Source: an uncultured Flavobacterium sp. (GTDB lineage Bacteria > Bacteroidota > Bacteroidia > Flavobacteriales > Flavobacteriaceae). From it: a stretch of DNA of 15,909 bases. Shown piece after piece: positions 12,913-15,909 of this stretch. Below the pieces are notes generated by a model that was given only the letters and a program-made list of their open reading frames with translations, was not told the DNA's origin and made no database searches. The DNA lies in the NCBI RefSeq assembly GCF_946479975.1, contig NZ_CAMLIX010000115.1, positions 1 through 15,909 of the forward strand, in the 5' to 3' direction. How positions within the stretch are numbered: position 1 is the stretch's first letter; each line of letters begins with the position of its first letter. The translations under genes and the position numbers were made by a program.

Positions 12913-15486
12913 TTGAAAAATAATTCCACAAAAATAATAGCATTTCTTCTAATTGCAATATTAATTTGCGCTTGTAATGCCGTAAAAAGAGTTCCCGATG
13001 GAAAAAATCTTCTTGTAAAAAATAATATTTTGGTAAACGGAAAGTCGACAAATGACGAAACGGCATCCAATCAAATGTATCAGAAACCGAATGGAAAACT
13101 ATTAGGGTACAAACTTCGATTAAATTTATACAATTTAGCCAATTTAAATCCAGATTCTACTTATCAGGCAAAATTCAAAAATAATCCTGGCAAGTATGAG
13201 CGTATGTCTAAAATTTTATCTGCAAAACAGGTAGATCGTCTCGGGCAGTCTTTTTATTATAAAGGAATTCACGAGTTTTTAAAAAGTACTGGTGAACCCC
13301 CTGTAATTATTGATACGGCAAGAACAAAAAAATCTCTTTTACGTTTAAAGTATTATTATTTCAATAATGGTTTTTTTAATGTTAAAACCGATTATACAAT
13401 AGATACAATTGGAAAAAAACGAGCTGCCATCAATTATAATATTACGACTGGCCCTGCTTACAAATTAGATACTATCAGCACTAACATTCTGACTCCTGCT
13501 TTAGATTCATTATACAAAAACAATAACGATCCTTCTGTTCTAAAATCTGGAATGCAATATAAAACAACTGATTTTGAAGAAGAAAAAAATCGTATTACAA
13601 CTTATTTTAGAAATCACGGTGCTTACTATTTTCAGCCAACTTATGTAACTTTTGACATTGATACAATTGGCAAAAAAAACAAAGCTAATGTTACTTTAAA
13701 TATTACTAACAATGTTATTCAAGGTAGAGATTCAAGTAGAACAGAAGCTTTTAAATTGTATAAGATTAGCGACGTAAATATTTATACGGATTATTCTGTT
13801 GCAAATGCAAAGAAAAAACCAAATGACAGTACAACGTACAATAACTTCAATCTTTACAGTTATAAAAAATTAAAATACAAACCACGCGCTATTACCGATG
13901 CTATTTTTATAACCAAAGGAAGCACTTTTGCAGATTTCAGAACCACATTATCTTCTCGATATTTGAACAATTTGAAGATCTTTAATTATCCTTCCATACA
14001 ATATGAAGTAGATAAAAGAGACTCTACCGCTCAATCTCTTATTGCAAATGTTTATTTAACTCCAAGGAAAAAATACAGTTTTGGAGCTACTCTGGATCTA
14101 ACCCACTCAAATATTCAGGATTTCGGAATTGGAGCCAGTATTTCTGAAACCATTCGAAATGTATTTAATCGTGCAGAAACCTTAGAAATTTCAGCCCGTT
14201 TAAATATCGGTTCTTCCAGAGATATGGCAAATCCGAACAATAATTTCTTCAATGTTTCTGAATATGGTTTGGATATGAAATTGAATTTTCCAAGGATATT
14301 ACTTCCGTTTGGAACTGAGAAAGTCATTCCAAAAAGTATGATTCCTTTTACCGCGATAACTGCTGGTTTTTCGAAACAGCAGAATATAGGGTTGGATAAA
14401 GAAAACTTTACGGGTGGTATTTCATACAACTGGACACCAAAACGTTACAACACAGCAAAACTAGAATTATTAAATGCGCAATTTGTACGTAATTTAAATC
14501 CGGATAATTATTTTAATGTTTACACTTCTTCATACCGAGATTTGAATGATATTGGAAAAGATTACAATATTGAACCCTTAAACTGGGGAGACACAGAAGA
14601 GAAACAAGCTAATAAAGACTTAACAATACCAAAGGGAACTACAGCGTTTACAAATGATGTAAAAGGCAATAGAACAGCATTAGTTGAAACTGATGACAAG
14701 TATAAACAAGTAGAAAGTATTGAAGAAAGAAGAGTTCGTTTAACTGAAAATGACTTTATTTTAGCCACCAGTTATACTTTTACTAAAACAACTAAAAAAG
14801 ATTTAGCAGATAATACTTTTTATCAATTTAGAACAAAAATAGAATCTGCGGGAACATTATTAAGTGCTGTTTCTAATATTGCCAAGCTTCCTAAAAACGC
14901 TAAAGATAATTATGAAATATTCAGCTTAGAATATTCAGAATACATAAAAACTGAGTTTGATTATATCAAACACTGGGATTTTGGAAAAGATAAAGTTCTG
15001 GCCGTTAGAACTTTCTTCGGTATTGCAATTCCGTTTGGGAACTCAGATTACATTCCGTTCTCAAGAAGTTATTATGGCGGAGGTTCAAATGACAATCGTG
15101 CATGGCAGCCTTATGCTTTAGGACCAGGAAGTACAAATGCAGTAAATGATTTCAATGAGGCCAATATGAAAATTGCAATAAGTGCCGAATTTCGTTTCAA
15201 AATTGCCGGGGATGTTAAGGGAGCCTTATTTGCAGACGCCGGAAATATCTGGAATGTACTCGATAATGTGACAGATGCGAAAGCAAAATTTAACAGCTTA
15301 AACGATTTAGAAGAAATTGCTTTAGGTACAGGATTTGGTTTACGATACGATTTAAGCTTTTTTGTTATTCGTTTAGATTTAGGCTTTAAGACCTATAATC
15401 CGGCGCATGACAGGGGAGAAAGATGGTTTAAAGAATACAATTTTAGTCATTCGGTTTTAAATTTTGGGATAAATTATCCGTTCTAA
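12913..15486 (+). CDS. tamL: TamL-type BamA/TamA (Omp85) outer-membrane lipoprotein
   Basis: An 857-residue Omp85-family protein. It starts with TTG at 12913: the upstream frame closes at a TAA (12880-12882) without an ATG, and the lipoprotein signal needs this start. Residues 1-20 (KNNSTKIIAFLLIAILICA) form a type II signal before Cys21, with CNAVKRVPDGKNLLVKNNI following. Acylated TamA-like proteins of this kind are called TamL in Bacteroidota. Residues about 22-390 are POTRA-like modules (YKIHEFLKS-like helices, YYYFNNGFFNVKTDYTID, YFRNHGAYYFQPTYVTFDIDTIG, ITDAIFITKGSTFADFRTTLSSRYLNNLKIF). From about 388 (KYSFGATLDLTHSN) to the terminal Phe lies the 16-stranded surface-antigen barrel, with one long charged loop at about 555-625. 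Omp85 proteins insert or pass proteins or lipids at the outer membrane, and TamL is expected to work with an inner-membrane TamB, not seen here. Proximity to porT fits an envelope role. Confidence 0.87.
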   Translation: MKNNSTKIIAFLLIAILICACNAVKRVPDGKNLLVKNNILVNGKSTNDETASNQMYQKPNGKLLGYKLRLNLYNLANLNPDSTYQAKFKNNPGKYERMSKILSAKQVDRLGQSFYYKGIHEFLKSTGEPPVIIDTARTKKSLLRLKYYYFNNGFFNVKTDYTIDTIGKKRAAINYNITTGPAYKLDTISTNILTPALDSLYKNNNDPSVLKSGMQYKTTDFEEEKNRITTYFRNHGAYYFQPTYVTFDIDTIGKKNKANVTLNITNNVIQGRDSSRTEAFKLYKISDVNIYTDYSVANAKKKPNDSTTYNNFNLYSYKKLKYKPRAITDAIFITKGSTFADFRTTLSSRYLNNLKIFNYPSIQYEVDKRDSTAQSLIANVYLTPRKKYSFGATLDLTHSNIQDFGIGASISETIRNVFNRAETLEISARLNIGSSRDMANPNNNFFNVSEYGLDMKLNFPRILLPFGTEKVIPKSMIPFTAITAGFSKQQNIGLDKENFTGGISYNWTPKRYNTAKLELLNAQFVRNLNPDNYFNVYTSSYRDLNDIGKDYNIEPLNWGDTEEKQANKDLTIPKGTTAFTNDVKGNRTALVETDDKYKQVESIEERRVRLTENDFILATSYTFTKTTKKDLADNTFYQFRTKIESAGTLLSAVSNIAKLPKNAKDNYEIFSLEYSEYIKTEFDYIKHWDFGKDKVLAVRTFFGIAIPFGNSDYIPFSRSYYGGGSNDNRAWQPYALGPGSTNAVNDFNEANMKIAISAEFRFKIAGDVKGALFADAGNIWNVLDNVTDAKAKFNSLNDLEEIALGTGFGLRYDLSFFVIRLDLGFKTYNPAHDRGERWFKEYNFSHSVLNFGINYPF
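12929..12958 (-). promoter_or_regulatory. Promoter of the TrmH-family gene, inside the tamL coding sequence
   Basis: Read on the minus strand: TTG (12958-12956), exactly 19 bases, then TATTTTTG (12936-12929). This is a complete consensus promoter placed over codons 6-16 of tamL. Transcription would start near 12923, giving a leader of about 48 bases before the ATG at 12875. It faces the tamL -7 box, so the two transcripts should overlap by about 25 bases. Confidence 0.6.
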
Positions 15487-15500
15487 TGCTAATTAATTCT

Positions 15501-15508
15501 TATTTTTG
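15501..15508 (+). promoter_or_regulatory. -7 box of the class II aldolase gene
   Basis: TATTTTTG, a full match to TAnnTTTG, lies 38 bases before the ATG at 15547. The transcript would begin near 15514 with a leader of about 33 A-rich bases. No TTG is present at the usual -33 spacing, and no terminator for tamL is visible in the 60-bp gap. Confidence 0.55.
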
Positions 15509-15546
15509 CAACCTAAAAACTAAAAACAACTATAAAAAAAAGTACA

Positions 15547-15909
15547 ATGGCACATAACATTAAACCAGGAGTAGCTACAGGAGATCAAGTACAAGAGATC
15601 TTTAATTATGCTAAAGAGAAGGGTTTTGCTCTTCCAGCAGTAAACGTTACTGGATCAAGCACAATTAATGGAGTTCTTGAAACTGCAGCGAAACTAAACG
15701 CGCCAGTTATCATTCAATTTTCTAACGGTGGAGCACAATTCAACGCTGGAAAAGGATTATCTAATGCAGGTGAAAAAGCAGCAATCGCGGGAGGAATCGC
15801 AGGAGCAAAACATATTCACACTTTGGCAGAAGCTTACGGTGCAACTGTAATTCTTCACACTGACCACTGTGCAAAAAAACTTTTACCTTGGATTGACGGT
15901 TTATTAGAT
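15547..15909 (+). CDS. fbaA: Class II fructose-bisphosphate aldolase, N-terminal part (runs off the right edge)
   Basis: The window holds 121 codons from the ATG at 15547 and cuts the gene in frame. The translation begins MAHNIKPGVATGDQVQEIFN and continues KEKGFALPAVNVTGSSTINGV (23-43), PVIIQFSNGGAQFNAGKG (53-70) and VILHTDHCAKKLLPWIDGLLD (101-121). In HTDHCAKK the Asp106-His107 pair corresponds to the catalytic Asp109 and the zinc-binding His110 of the E. coli enzyme. The SNGGAQFNAGKG segment and overall spacing place it in the class IIA (FbaA) group of about 355 residues. It cleaves fructose 1,6-bisphosphate to two triose phosphates, or the reverse in gluconeogenesis, with a divalent metal. 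About two thirds of the protein is missing only because of the window end. It has its own -7 box. Confidence 0.95.
   Translation, partial: MAHNIKPGVATGDQVQEIFNYAKEKGFALPAVNVTGSSTINGVLETAAKLNAPVIIQFSNGGAQFNAGKGLSNAGEKAAIAGGIAGAKHIHTLAEAYGATVILHTDHCAKKLLPWIDGLLD

Noticed and set aside
12876..13070. 65-residue N-terminal extension of the TrmH-family protein
   Set aside because: It runs antisense to the well-supported tamL coding region and does not resemble a SpoU N-terminus. The family start MVSKNQIKLISSLHQKK at 12875 is natural.
1..15909. CRISPR array, tRNA/rRNA genes, insertion sequences, phage or defence genes
   Set aside because: No regularly spaced repeats, no cloverleaf or rRNA-like segments, no transposase or integrase motifs, and no abrupt change in base composition were seen.

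Overview
The window looks like chromosomal backbone from a Flavobacterium-like member of the Bacteroidota. The DNA is strongly AT-rich. The genes include PorT of type IX secretion, a lipoprotein TamA-like Omp85 protein (TamL type) and a DUF5686 surface protein. Most intergenic gaps carry the Bacteroidota -7 box TAnnTTTG, and Shine-Dalgarno sites are rare. I see no transposase, integrase, phage gene, CRISPR array, tRNA or rRNA.

Layout, left to right. (1) Minus strand, 1-4639: the first 15 codons of inorganic pyrophosphatase; a DapF-family gene; a large signal-peptide protein with a carboxypeptidase-regulatory-like domain plus DUF5686; and pdhB (pyruvate dehydrogenase E1 beta), which ends in a strong terminator. 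(2) A 500-bp AT-rich divergent spacer holds promoters for pdhB (leftward) and etfB (rightward), with a 20-bp perfect palindrome at the expected -33 position of etfB. (3) Plus strand, 5141-8688: etfB-etfA (electron transfer flavoprotein), a terminator that also contains a promoter-like sequence, a bifunctional nuclease/UVR-domain protein, and thyA. (4) A small leftward glycogen-binding-like (CBM48/AMPK-type) gene shares a bidirectional terminator with thyA. (5) Plus strand: a 2TM-domain membrane protein followed by folA, so both enzymes of the dTMP/folate cycle lie within 2.3 kb. (6) A 544-bp gene-free stretch with four consecutive short inverted repeats. (7) ubiE/menG and porT, one base apart. 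(8) A leftward TrmH/SpoU methyltransferase, then rightward tamL with a TTG start, then the first 121 codons of class II fructose-bisphosphate aldolase.

The genes are mostly core metabolism (pyruvate oxidation, flavoprotein electron transfer to quinone, menaquinone methylation, dTMP synthesis, glycolysis/gluconeogenesis) plus envelope biogenesis (DUF5686 protein, PorT, TamL).

The most unusual point is the DapF-family protein. Both positions that hold the catalytic cysteine pair in diaminopimelate epimerases are serine, while the rest of the motifs are intact, so the automatic name may be wrong. Also worth a look are the -7 boxes between the TrmH-family gene and tamL, which face each other so that the two transcripts should overlap at their 5' ends, and the palindrome upstream of etfB. 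I did not find an obvious new multi-gene system.
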